Virus record (IMG/VR): IMGVR_UViG_3300043496_000061
Span: 1-46,180 of that record
Length of the DNA: 46,180 nt
Reading direction: 5' to 3' (one strand)
DNA from: a virus
Part shown: positions 1 through 6,670 of the stretch, one piece after another
Layout of the letters: every line of letters begins with the position of its first letter
How positions within the stretch are numbered: position 1 is the stretch's first letter
Notes under the pieces: generated by a model
What the model was told of the DNA's origin: nothing
Database searches by the model: none
Seen by the model: the letters and a program-made list of their open reading frames with translations, nothing else
Position numbers and translations under genes: made by a program

Positions 1-126
1 CGCCGGCACCTAAGCCGACCGTGACACCCACGGTCACACCGCCAGTAACAGTGACGCCGACCGTCCCCTGCGTCATCGACCTGCTCGGGATTCGGTTGTG
101 TCTCGGCCGATAGGTCTTACCGTCGT
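1..126. repeat. Left copy of 126-bp terminal direct repeat
   Basis: Bases 1-126 match 46029-46154 exactly. The copy holds the 3' end of the rightward membrane-protein gene (its stop TAG is at 111-113) and the last codons of the integrase (stop at 117-119). Because both copies continue phage coding sequence, the simplest reading is circular closure of a roughly 46,028-bp molecule, not two att sites of an integrated element. Confidence 0.95.
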
Positions 127-1544
127 TCGACCCGGACACTCTCCGGGTCGAACCCCGGGCCTCGGCGGGTAACGGGCAGTATGGTCACCCGGAACAGGGC
201 GCGCACCGTCTCGGCCCGTACGTCGATCGGCTCTGCTTCCCACTGTTCGCGGGAGATTCCACTCATGCGCGCGATGAGCCGCTGGCGAGACGTGGCCTCC
301 ATCTGGCTGCGCAGCTGCGCGATCTTCCGGTCGTAACTCGCGAGCCCCCGCACCAACAGGCCCGCGTCCACCTCCGGGTGGTCCGCGAGCTCTTCAAGTG
401 TCGCGGTGTCCTGAGTTTTACGTCGCTCGAGTGCGGCGATCTCGGCGCCAAGTCCGGGCTGGGCCGCGTCTGCGTGGAGGGCTGCGATGAACTCCGGATC
501 GTTCAGGAGGCGCAGGACTCGGCCGGTGATGTAGGCGTCGAGGTGCTCCACATTGCGGGACACCCGATGCTTGCATCCGGGGGTACGGCAGTAGTAGAGG
601 CGAGCCGTCGTCTTGTTCCGGCCTCTGTGCGGCTTGGTGACGACAGTCCCGCCGCAACCGCACTCGGCGATCCCACTCAGCAGGTACCGGCGCTCTCGGC
701 CGGGCTGGGCGAACTTCGCGGCATTGAGCCGCCAGACACTCTTGACGTCCTCCCACTCCTCGACGGTGAGGATGCCTTCCCAGGCCGCGTCGTACAGCTG
801 CCCGTCGTGCTCGACCAGGCCCGCGATTCCCGGCGACATGATGAGGCGCTTCAGACTGTTGGCGATCCACAGATTCCCCTCGGTGGTGGTCGATACCGAG
901 TTCATCCACTTGAGTACGCCGTACTGGGACTCGCCGGCCATCATCCGGTCGACGGCCTCGCGCACGATCGCGGCCTCTTTCGGGACCTGCTGGGTGATGT
1001 CGTACAGCGGCTTCCCGGTCTTCCCGGTCTCCCCGGTGGGGATGCCTCGGCCGAAGGGGCGTCTCCCGCCGCTGACCGGGAGGCCTTGCTCGGCGCGCGC
1101 CTTCCATCCCCGCTTCACTCGACGGGAGGTGTCCGCGGACGCCTTGCACGCCTGGGCCACTTCGATGCGCAGAATGAACCGGTCATCCTCGTTATTGAGG
1201 TCCCGCGTCCCATGCGGGGCGGCGAGGGGCAGGTGCCGGTCGTCGGCCAGCTTTAGCAGAGTCTCGAGGTCCCAAGGCTGCCGGATGAGCCGGTCGCCGT
1301 GGTACACAAGGATGCCGTCGAGTTGGCCGGCCTCGATGTCGGTAAGCATCCGATCCCACTCCGGGCGCTTGCGGTTCCGCTGCCAGGCCGACCGGGAGTT
1401 GTCCGGGTAGACGTCGCGGACCTTCCAGCCGAGACGCTGGGCGAGCTTGCGGCAGTCCGCCTCCTGACGCTCGACCTTCTCGAGCGAGCCGTCAGGGGAG
1501 AAGCTCAGCCGGCAGTAGATGCCCGCGCTCTCTGGAGTCTGCAT
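117..1544 (-). CDS. int: Large serine recombinase (phage integrase)
   Basis: This 475-residue large serine recombinase should catalyse attP x attB integration of the phage and, with an accessory factor, excision. The N-terminal resolvase domain carries Y10-C-R12-L-S14, with S14 the likely nucleophile, and the typical GDRLIRQ segment near residues 83-89. A recombinase domain follows at about 150-290. A zinc ribbon has Cys at 295, 297, 319 and 324, and a coiled coil spans about 365-420. The ATG at 1544 was chosen because it begins the resolvase domain and lies 6 nt after a TATACT -10 box. The open frame extends upstream to 2225 but the extra part overlaps the divergent Ltp gene and is not protein-like. 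The gene is convergent with the membrane-protein gene, leaving only 3 bp between the stop codons. Confidence 0.95.
   Translation of the reverse strand: MQTPESAGIYCRLSFSPDGSLEKVERQEADCRKLAQRLGWKVRDVYPDNSRSAWQRNRKRPEWDRMLTDIEAGQLDGILVYHGDRLIRQPWDLETLLKLADDRHLPLAAPHGTRDLNNEDDRFILRIEVAQACKASADTSRRVKRGWKARAEQGLPVSGGRRPFGRGIPTGETGKTGKPLYDITQQVPKEAAIVREAVDRMMAGESQYGVLKWMNSVSTTTEGNLWIANSLKRLIMSPGIAGLVEHDGQLYDAAWEGILTVEEWEDVKSVWRLNAAKFAQPGRERRYLLSGIAECGCGGTVVTKPHRGRNKTTARLYYCRTPGCKHRVSRNVEHLDAYITGRVLRLLNDPEFIAALHADAAQPGLGAEIAALERRKTQDTATLEELADHPEVDAGLLVRGLASYDRKIAQLRSQMEATSRQRLIARMSGISREQWEAEPIDVRAETVRALFRVTILPVTRRGPGFDPESVRVERR
126..152. terminator. Hairpin at the convergent int/membrane-protein junction
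   Basis: An 11-bp perfect inverted repeat (arms 126-136 and 142-152, TTCGACCCGGA with a 5-nt loop) lies inside the last codons of int. It sits just past the stop of the rightward gene that ends at position 113, so it could terminate that transcript. It begins exactly where the terminal repeat ends, so it could alternatively be part of the attachment site or the cause of an assembly break. Confidence 0.5.
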
Positions 1545-1550
1545 GTGCCG

Positions 1551-1556
1551 AGTATA
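1551..1556 (-). promoter_or_regulatory. -10 box of the integrase promoter (leaderless start)
   Basis: On the minus strand TATACT occupies 1556-1551 and is followed by only six bases before the int ATG at 1544, so the transcript would begin at or next to the start codon. No Shine-Dalgarno sequence is present. The -35 region (CACCTG or overlapping TTGTCA) is weak, which suggests activation or low basal expression. Confidence 0.5.
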
Positions 1557-1565
1557 GGTGACATC

Positions 1566-1594
1566 TTGACAAACAGGTGGCTGATCCCCACGAT
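1566..1594 (+). promoter_or_regulatory. Promoter of the rightward Ltp/SGNH cassette
   Basis: A perfect -35 TTGACA (1566-1571) is followed after 17 bp by CACGAT (1589-1594), which keeps the A2 and T6 positions most important in actinobacterial -10 boxes. It lies back-to-back with the int promoter and about 30 bp upstream of the ATG at 1626. It would allow the exclusion-type gene to be expressed from the prophage. Confidence 0.5.
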
Positions 1595-1625
1595 TACACC
1601 AACACTTCCAAGTAGGGGGCACCCA

Positions 1626-2264
1626 ATGACCAACCAGCCGCAGTACCCGAACCGCCCGCCGTTCGAAGGCGGACCGCAGTTCCAGCCGCCGGCGCCGAAG
1701 AAGAAGCGCACCGGTCGCACGGTCGCGATCGTCGGAGGCTCGATCTTCGGTGGCCTCCTGGCATTGGGCATCCTCGGCAGCTTCCTGCCCGACAACACGG
1801 TGCAGACGGCCGACGCTCCGCTCCCGAATGTCGTCTCCACCACCGCGGACACCGGCCCATCCCCGGATCCGGTAGTCACCCCCACGAACAAGCCGAGCCC
1901 GAAGCCGACCGTCGCTCCGAAGCCCGTCGCTCCGAAGACGACCCAGCCGAAGCCGACGAAGACCACGCCGGCGATGACAGCGAGCCAGGAGCAGGCGATC
2001 GGTACCGCCGAGGACTACCTGCAGGGTCAGTCGTTTTCCCGGAAGGGGCTCATCGAGCAGCTCAAGTACGAGGGGTTCTCGAAGGCCGACGCGACCTACG
2101 CGGTCACACACATCACGGTCAGCTGGAATGAGCAGGCCGCAAAGACTGCGGAAAACTACCTGGACGGACAGCACTTCTCCCGCAGCGGCCTGATCGAACA
2201 ACTCGAGTTCGAGGGGTTCACCCACGCGCAGGCCGTGTATGGCGTGAACAAGGCTGGCCTGTGA
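1626..2264 (+). CDS. Membrane-anchored Ltp-family superinfection-exclusion-type protein
   Basis: This 212-residue protein has a Pro-rich cytoplasmic N-terminus with a KKKR stop-transfer signal, one membrane segment (about 32-54) and a Pro/Thr/Lys-rich extracellular linker (about 76-116). Two tandem Ltp-type repeats follow (about 117-164 and 165-212), each built on FSR-x-GLIEQL-x-x-EGF. This is the 'host cell surface-exposed lipoprotein' repeat (PF07553). In Streptococcus phage TP-J34, Ltp blocks DNA entry by other phages, probably by engaging the tape measure. Here the anchor is a transmembrane helix, as no lipobox is visible. Its place beside int with its own promoter fits expression in the lysogen. 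The SD-like AGGGGG lies 7-12 nt before the ATG. Confidence 0.85.
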   Translation: MTNQPQYPNRPPFEGGPQFQPPAPKKKRTGRTVAIVGGSIFGGLLALGILGSFLPDNTVQTADAPLPNVVSTTADTGPSPDPVVTPTNKPSPKPTVAPKPVAPKTTQPKPTKTTPAMTASQEQAIGTAEDYLQGQSFSRKGLIEQLKYEGFSKADATYAVTHITVSWNEQAAKTAENYLDGQHFSRSGLIEQLEFEGFTHAQAVYGVNKAGL

Positions 2265-2971
2265 TGGCCCGCCTGCTCGGCCTACTGGTGGCGGCCACCG
2301 TCGCTGCCGCGGTCGCGGTCCTGCCCGCTGAGGCGCGCGAGATGACCGCCGTCGACTACGGGTCGGGTTTGCTGGGTGACTACAGCAAGAACATCCCGGG
2401 CACCGTCAAGTGCAGCAAGGTCGTGGGAGCGAAGTGCGTTGCTACGACCAGCGTCGCGGGTGCGGATGTCCTGCTGGTCGGGGACTCGATCACGTCGCGC
2501 TGCTACCCGGAGTTGCAGAAGCTGGTCGCCGCCAAGGGCAAGGTGCTGGCTGTCCGATGGTGGTCCGGGAGTCCTGCCGCCGAAGGTGTGAGGTGGTTGC
2601 TGGCGCAGCCGAGGTTCGCTGGCGTGGTGGTGATGGAGCTCGGCAGCAACGACGTGTTCGGTCCGGGTGCGGTCGCCGGCCAGATTCAGCAGGCGAAGGC
2701 GGCCTACCCGGGGTTGCTGTGGCAGGACGTGCAGGTCGCGCGCACCAAGACCGCCGCGGTGCAGCTCGCCGACCAACGCAACTCGATGTGGGTCAACGCG
2801 CAGATCCGGGGTCAGTTGCCGGACCGTCAGGTGATCCCGTGGGCGACGTCGCTCGCGTCCAAGCCGACACGCCTGACCGCGTACCTGATCGATGGTGTGC
2901 ACCCCAGCGTCCCTACTGGCTGCGCCTACCTGGCGGCAGTGCAGATGGCCAAGATTGGACCGCTGCTGTGA
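2264..2971 (+). CDS. Secreted SGNH-fold hydrolase (GDSL-type esterase)
   Basis: This 235-residue protein has an Ala-rich signal peptide (about 1-25, AEA cleavage motif) and SGNH-family blocks: GDSI (nucleophile Ser75), GSND (Asn129) and DGVHP (Asp210/His213). Such enzymes hydrolyse ester or acetyl groups; here it should act outside the membrane, on cell-envelope polymers or lipids. Four Cys residues (50, 58, 80, 220) could form disulphides. The ATG at 2264 overlaps the Ltp stop (TGATG), so the two genes are translationally coupled. The pairing suggests a joint envelope-modifying or exclusion role, which is inference. It is not next to the endolysin, so a lysin B role is less likely. Confidence 0.8.
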   Translation: MARLLGLLVAATVAAAVAVLPAEAREMTAVDYGSGLLGDYSKNIPGTVKCSKVVGAKCVATTSVAGADVLLVGDSITSRCYPELQKLVAAKGKVLAVRWWSGSPAAEGVRWLLAQPRFAGVVVMELGSNDVFGPGAVAGQIQQAKAAYPGLLWQDVQVARTKTAAVQLADQRNSMWVNAQIRGQLPDRQVIPWATSLASKPTRLTAYLIDGVHPSVPTGCAYLAAVQMAKIGPLL

Positions 2972-3135
2972 CAACTGAAGTGGACTACGAGACGCCGTTC
3001 GGGTACGCATGGGGGGCGCTGCGGTCGATCGCTGACGACAAGCTCGCTCCGGTCGCGGTCCAGCTGAACGCACAGCGGGCAATGGACAACCTGCGCACCC
3101 TGTACCCGCCGGCGACTGAGGGGCTGGAGTCGTGA
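2968..3135 (+). CDS. Small conserved-looking protein, 55 aa
   Basis: A GTG start (2968) overlaps the SGNH stop by 4 bp and the frame ends in TGA at 3133-3135, overlapping the next gene by 4 bp. The product is acidic and soluble with a predicted helical middle (ALRSIADDKLAPVAVQLNAQ). No domain is recognised. Coupling at both ends is the main evidence that it is translated. Confidence 0.65.
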   Translation: MTTEVDYETPFGYAWGALRSIADDKLAPVAVQLNAQRAMDNLRTLYPPATEGLES

Positions 3136-3674
3136 GCGACAGTCTGCGGGATGCGCTGGACCAGGATGAAGGACTTGCCGAGTGGCTGTACAACCGGTTC
3201 TCTAGTCGGCGCGGAGCCGACTCGGCACCATGGATAGCGCGCACCCCCGAAACCCATGGCTACTGGGAGCACGAGGCGGAAGCGGTCCGGCGCGCTGTCG
3301 CAGCCGCCCATCCTGTCGAGCCTGCCCCAGTCGCCTCCCGGGAGCGCGTAGCCGAGGTGCTGGCGCGGCAGTTCTGCGAGGAGGACACGGCGACGGACCT
3401 GTTCGACGCGCTGTCTGAGACCGAGCAGACCGAGTGCGTGCAGGCGATGGGGTCGTTCGCTGACGCACTGCTCGCTGCTGGCGTGTTCCGCGAGGAAGCG
3501 GAGTGCGGCGCGGTTGACCGCACCGGCCAGCGGAGGTGCGTGTTCACTCCCGGGCATCACGAGGCCGAGAACTGGACCTCGCACGGAGACCGGGGCGGTT
3601 GGACATGGAACGACCAGCCCGCCGAGGTCGAGCGCCTTACCGACGAGCGGGTTCAGCAGATCAACGGCGGGTAG
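3132..3674 (+). CDS. Hypothetical acidic protein, 180 aa
   Basis: A GTG start in a GTGA overlap with the upstream gene gives a 180-residue soluble protein. The N-terminal half is helical and acidic. The C-terminal part carries a Cys/His pattern (C-x5-RTGQRRC then GHHEAENW at about 133-147) resembling short zinc-binding segments common in actinophage early proteins. No enzymatic motif is recognised. It is the last gene before a hairpin at 3702-3730, so it likely ends the Ltp-SGNH transcription unit. Confidence 0.65.
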   Translation: MSDSLRDALDQDEGLAEWLYNRFSSRRGADSAPWIARTPETHGYWEHEAEAVRRAVAAAHPVEPAPVASRERVAEVLARQFCEEDTATDLFDALSETEQTECVQAMGSFADALLAAGVFREEAECGAVDRTGQRRCVFTPGHHEAENWTSHGDRGGWTWNDQPAEVERLTDERVQQINGG

Positions 3675-3701
3675 CGGCGGTACGCTCGCACAACGAAAGA
3701 T

Positions 3702-3730
3702 GCCCCACCCCCGTTGGATGGGGATGGGGC
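3702..3730 (+). terminator. GC-rich hairpin between two rightward gene groups
   Basis: GCCCCAcCCCC pairs with GGGGaTGGGGC around a 7-nt loop with one mismatch. There is no U-tract, which is usual in this GC range. It separates the Ltp-SGNH unit from the next rightward group and may be a terminator or attenuator. The bases from 3675 to 3761 hold nothing else clear. Confidence 0.5.
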
Positions 3731-3761
3731 AAGGTAGCCGAACTGACGAAGGAGAACGGCT

Positions 3762-3944
3762 GTGACGAACGATAGCAAGCCTGAGGTTGTGGAGCGCTGG
3801 GCTGTGGCCCATGCGCGGGCCAACCGAGGTCACCAGACAAAGGAAGCCCTCGACAACCCCGGCGAGTGCAAGACCTGCGGCGAGAAGTCGCCCGTATGGG
3901 ATCTGGTCGAGCAGCGTGGTAGCGAGTGGGGTGGCGGGCGATGA
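3762..3944 (+). CDS. Small zinc-knuckle-like protein, 60 aa
   Basis: The GTG at 3762 is preceded by a good SD (GAAGGAGA, 6 nt spacing). The product has a conserved-looking WAVAHARANRGHQTKEAL helix and a single CKTCGE knuckle. It opens a run of overlapping small genes (3762-4643). The function is unknown. Confidence 0.65.
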   Translation: MTNDSKPEVVERWAVAHARANRGHQTKEALDNPGECKTCGEKSPVWDLVEQRGSEWGGGR

Positions 3945-4114
3945 GCGAGCCGACGCTGAGCGCAGCGGAGGAGCTCGCAGCAGCGCGCTGGCGGCCGACC
4001 TGCGATTGTGGCGCTAAGGCCACGCATTCCTGCTCTTACTGCTACGGGGTCTGCGACAACTGCATCGACCACTGCGAGCGGTTCGGACATGTGTGGGTGG
4101 TGCACTACTCATGA
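3941..4114 (+). CDS. Cys/His-rich small zinc-binding protein, 57 aa
   Basis: An ATGA overlap with the previous gene sets the start at 3941. Residues 21-50 contain C-x-C, H-x-C-x2-C-x3-C-x2-C and HC...GH, eight or more metal ligands that could form a treble-clef or double zinc site. Possible roles include nucleic-acid or protein binding; no family is assigned. Confidence 0.65.
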   Translation: MSEPTLSAAEELAAARWRPTCDCGAKATHSCSYCYGVCDNCIDHCERFGHVWVVHYS

Positions 4115-4350
4115 CCGAGTCGAGCAACCTCTCCCCGTTGCCTTCCCGCCGGCAGGTGGGTGACGACATCCGGCCGTTGGTGAGGGTCCGTCACCATGAC
4201 TACGGGGACGGACACATCACAGCGGTACTGCCGACGGGGGTGCAGATCTACTGGAACACGCCGTATGTGGCGGGGTTGGTGGATCATGTCCTGCTGCATG
4301 ACAGGTCGTGGGTGTCGAGGCTGGAACGGCTCCCCGAGGAGGGGATGTGA
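4111..4350 (+). CDS. Small beta-rich protein with SH3/Tudor-like segment, 79 aa
   Basis: ATG 4111 overlaps the upstream stop (ATGA). The central stretch VRVRHHDYGDGHITAV followed by LPTGVQIYW resembles the small beta-barrel found at the C-terminus of UvrD-like helicases and in CarD-like proteins ('V-x-H-x-x-YG-x-G-x-V'). This is only a pattern resemblance. It could bind nucleic acid or RNA polymerase. Confidence 0.6.
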   Translation: MTESSNLSPLPSRRQVGDDIRPLVRVRHHDYGDGHITAVLPTGVQIYWNTPYVAGLVDHVLLHDRSWVSRLERLPEEGM

Positions 4351-4643
4351 GCGAGCAGGCTCTCCCGCAGATTCCAACCGACTGGAACGCGGGGTACGTG
4401 ATCGCGAAGATCTGGGACTGCGGGGACCCCGAGTGCGACTGCATCCAACCCCGGATCGAGCGGGTCTCGCCCAACCATGAGACGGGACGGCCATGGATGC
4501 GGCGCGAGACTGTCTGGGCGGGCACATTCGTGTCCACCGGATATGGCGATTGGCCTGAGGGTGTCACTTTTGAGTCGCTCGTTGAGGAACTGACGGAAGC
4601 ATGCAAGGAGTACCCGGATGCGATCTGGTGGGTGTCCGAGTGA
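4347..4643 (+). CDS. Hypothetical protein, 98 aa
   Basis: A GTG start overlaps the previous stop (GTGA) and follows an SD-like GAGGAGGGG. The product is Trp-rich with a CGDPECDC cluster near residue 30-37 and an acidic C-terminus (EELTEACKEYPDAIWW). No family is recognised. Its stop codon lies in the first copy of a 20-bp direct repeat (4641-4660). Confidence 0.6.
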   Translation: MSEQALPQIPTDWNAGYVIAKIWDCGDPECDCIQPRIERVSPNHETGRPWMRRETVWAGTFVSTGYGDWPEGVTFESLVEELTEACKEYPDAIWWVSE

Positions 4644-4660
4644 CCCGCAGGCGTAGCACG
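4641..4660 (+). repeat. 20-bp direct repeat, left copy
   Basis: The sequence TGACCCGCAGGCGTAGCACG starts at the stop codon of the upstream gene. An identical copy lies at 4960-4979. The two copies bracket the gene at 4678-4962. Confidence 0.9.
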
Positions 4661-4677
4661 GGACGGAGAATGGACAC

Positions 4678-4962
4678 ATGAGCGATCAGCCGTACGCAGA
4701 CGCGGTGGCTCAACTGCTGGAGCAGGGTTACCGGCTGGAGTCGATCACCACACCGGAGGTCGTTCAGCAGGCGCTCAACGGGTGGCTTCATGAACGCATC
4801 AAAGCCGCGATCGATCACCATGCAGCGATCACCGGCAACGGCCACTACCCAGAGGACCACTGCGACGCCTGGTACGCGCTGGAGAATGCGCTGACCAACA
4901 TGCACGACACCAGCCGACAGTTCGTCATGGACCTGCTCGCACCCCAGAAGGCCAAGCCGTGA
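4678..4962 (+). CDS. Hypothetical protein flanked by direct repeats, 94 aa
   Basis: The ATG at 4678 is preceded by GGACGGAGAA. The product is helical (AVAQLLEQGYRLESITTPEV) with three His residues around HHAAITGNGHYPEDH; no catalytic motif is assigned. Unlike its neighbours it is preceded by 34 bp of non-coding sequence. Both ends coincide with 20-bp identical repeats, suggesting gain or loss of this gene by recombination. Confidence 0.65.
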   Translation: MSDQPYADAVAQLLEQGYRLESITTPEVVQQALNGWLHERIKAAIDHHAAITGNGHYPEDHCDAWYALENALTNMHDTSRQFVMDLLAPQKAKP

Positions 4963-5354
4963 CCCGCAGGCGTAGCACGTACAGCATGCCCGGGAGCAGC
5001 GGCGCCGACGACTTCCGCGCCAAGCAACTGCCTGCGTTCGAGCCCGTGGACGACCTGTCGCGGTTCGTGCTTGACCGGATCCGGGAGGCCGAGACCGAGC
5101 CTGTCGCCGATCAGGTGGAGCCCAACGGGCAGCCGATGGCGTACCGGTACGCGAAGCATGTCCGCAGGGACATGGTGGCGTTCAGGCGTATCGCGGCCGA
5201 GTACTGCGACCTGTTCACCGATGCTCAGAACGGGCCCACGTGGAGCGAGCTGTATGCCGCGCTGCTCGACGGTATTAAGGGCGCGATGACCGTGGTCGCG
5301 AACCGGTGGGACGACCACCACGACTTCCAGGAAGAGTGGAGAGTGACCGCATGA
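4959..5354 (+). CDS. Hypothetical helical protein, 131 aa
   Basis: The GTG start overlaps the upstream stop. The N-terminus is basic (TRRRSTYSM). The rest is predicted helical with a YRYAKHVRRDMVAFRRI segment and C-terminal acidic/aromatic residues (RWDDHHDFQEEWRV). No family is recognised. Confidence 0.65.
   Translation: MTRRRSTYSMPGSSGADDFRAKQLPAFEPVDDLSRFVLDRIREAETEPVADQVEPNGQPMAYRYAKHVRRDMVAFRRIAAEYCDLFTDAQNGPTWSELYAALLDGIKGAMTVVANRWDDHHDFQEEWRVTA
4960..4979 (+). repeat. 20-bp direct repeat, right copy
   Basis: Identical to 4641-4660. Here the repeat lies in the start region of the next gene (GTG at 4959) and overlaps the stop of the bracketed gene, so both copies begin at a stop codon. 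Confidence 0.9.
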
Positions 5355-5530
5355 CCCGCACGCGGATGAGCATCTGGTGGCTCCCGGTGATCCTGGTCCT
5401 GTGCGTCGGGCTCAGCCTCGCTATCGCGCTCCCTTGGAACGCTCACGATCGCAATCAGTGTGAGGCGCGTGGTGGCCACCTCGGACCGAAGAGTCTATGT
5501 CTCACGCCTGACGGAAGGGTGATCGAGTAG
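5351..5530 (+). CDS. Small single-pass membrane protein, 59 aa
   Basis: ATG 5351 overlaps the previous stop. One membrane helix (about 8-27, WWLPVILVLCVGLSLAIALP) is followed by a short outer domain with two Cys (CEARGG and SLCLTPDG) that could form a disulphide. It is the last gene of the rightward cassette, 50 bp before a strong hairpin. A role in surface exclusion or envelope modification is possible but unproven. Confidence 0.65.
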   Translation: MTRTRMSIWWLPVILVLCVGLSLAIALPWNAHDRNQCEARGGHLGPKSLCLTPDGRVIE

Positions 5531-5580
5531 CCTTCTGGTGCGGGCCTGCGACCTGGCCCGTGTGCATTTGGGAGCAAGAC

Positions 5581-5613
5581 GAAGCCCCTCGGTCTGGAAC
5601 ACCGAGGGGCTTC
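5581..5613. terminator. Bidirectional terminator between the rightward cassette and the lysis genes
   Basis: A perfect 13-bp stem (GAAGCCCCTCGGT, 5581-5593, with its complement at 5601-5613) around a 7-nt loop sits between convergent genes (stops at 5530 and 5635). It should stop both the rightward cassette and the leftward late operon. Confidence 0.85.
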
Positions 5614-5634
5614 TGCACGTCTAACCGAGGGTCG

Positions 5635-5817
5635 TCAGAGATCCTCGGCCGGCGGCTTGTTCGGGATCGCCCACGTCGCGACGGCGGTGGCGATCACCGA
5701 CACCAGAACGAGCCACGGACGGATCGACTCGGGCAGCGGGACCGGCGCAGACAGCGCAGCCGTCAGCAGGACGCCCACGAATGCGGCGTAGGCCTTGGCG
5801 GACTCGGCGAACTTCAC
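5635..5817 (-). CDS. Holin-like small membrane protein, 60 aa
   Basis: The protein has two predicted membrane helices (about 8-28 and 33-52) and a charged C-terminal tail, the usual build of a class II holin. Holins open the membrane at a set time so that the endolysin can reach the wall. The GTG start overlaps the endolysin stop (GTGA). It is the last gene of the late operon and directly follows the amidase, which supports a lysis role. Size and topology are the only sequence evidence. Confidence 0.7.
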   Translation of the reverse strand: MKFAESAKAYAAFVGVLLTAALSAPVPLPESIRPWLVLVSVIATAVATWAIPNKPPAEDL

Positions 5818-6668
5818 GGGGTCACCGTCCCGTCGTCGGTGTCGTCCTCGATCCGGTTGACCGTGGCCGTGATGTTGTCCAGCGCGGAGTCGACCTTCCC
5901 GCCCTCGACGATGGACTGGTAGACGAAGTTCAAGCGCGAGGCGAGCTGCCCCATCGTCATGGCGCTGCCGTCGGAATTGGTGCCGACAATGTCGCTCGGG
6001 GTGGTCATGTCGTCCTCCGGGGATACAGGGGTGGGTGCAGGGGCTGGCTTCTGCGGCGGTCCGGCCTTCAGCAGGGCAGCGACGGCGGCACGGAACTTGT
6101 TCATGGCGCAGTTGCCGGGGTCAGGCTTGCGGCTCGACCATTCGCGATGGCCGATCACACTGAGAGCCGACCAGCGGTGGTGGTCACACACAGCGGCGGC
6201 CCACCGGACAGCGGAGGCGTACTGCTGCGCGGTCATCGGCTGCCCGCCGTCGTAGCGGACCTCATTGCCGTAGAAGTGGGCGTTGCCGTCGGTGTTGTCC
6301 TCACCAGGCTTCAGTTCGGAGGCGTAGCCGGGGTAGCTCTCGGCGGTGACCTTCGCCAGCACCGCACCGGAGCCGCGGCCGGCGTGGTTCGCGCGTCCGA
6401 TCGCCCCGATCCACAGGTCGCCGTCCATGTCGGTGGACACGTTGCACAGTGGGGCGGGGATGCCCTCGGCGGGGCGGCCCTCGGTGAAGATCCACTTCAG
6501 GTAGGCGTCGGATTGAGCATCGGATCCGGTGTGGTGGATGATGATGCCCCGCACGTCGGTGAAGTCGCCCGGCCTCTTGCGGGTCGCCCAACCGGAGAAC
6601 TCCCGGTACTGGACTCCCCACTTCTTCATCGCCGCGATCGTCTCGGCGGCGGTCATAGGTCGAGCCAT
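5814..6668 (-). CDS. Endolysin, N-acetylmuramoyl-L-alanine amidase (Amidase_2)
   Basis: This 284-residue endolysin should cut the bond between MurNAc and L-Ala in peptidoglycan at the end of infection. The catalytic domain (about 35-200) has GIIIHHTGSD with zinc ligand H45 and VIGHREW with H174, plus KPDPG (D183). The C-terminal part has a Pro/Ala linker (about 203-217) and a helical region without a recognised wall-binding domain. There is no signal peptide, so it depends on a holin. The ATG at 6668 follows GGGAG at 7 nt; an in-frame TTG 6 bp upstream is less likely. Confidence 0.9.
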   Translation of the reverse strand: MARPMTAAETIAAMKKWGVQYREFSGWATRKRPGDFTDVRGIIIHHTGSDAQSDAYLKWIFTEGRPAEGIPAPLCNVSTDMDGDLWIGAIGRANHAGRGSGAVLAKVTAESYPGYASELKPGEDNTDGNAHFYGNEVRYDGGQPMTAQQYASAVRWAAAVCDHHRWSALSVIGHREWSSRKPDPGNCAMNKFRAAVAALLKAGPPQKPAPAPTPVSPEDDMTTPSDIVGTNSDGSAMTMGQLASRLNFVYQSIVEGGKVDSALDNITATVNRIEDDTDDGTVTP

Positions 6669-6670
6669 GG

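Noticed and set aside
126-160. tRNA-like T-arm (GGGTCGAACCCC)
   Set aside because: The bases are in the integrase coding end and no acceptor, D or anticodon arms fit around them.
1545-2225. N-terminal extension of the integrase frame
   Set aside because: It covers the promoter region and the divergent Ltp gene; the resolvase domain begins at the ATG 1544.
2264-2971. Lysin B (mycolyl-arabinogalactan esterase)
   Set aside because: It has a signal peptide, SGNH not alpha/beta-hydrolase GxSxG blocks, and is not in the lysis cassette.
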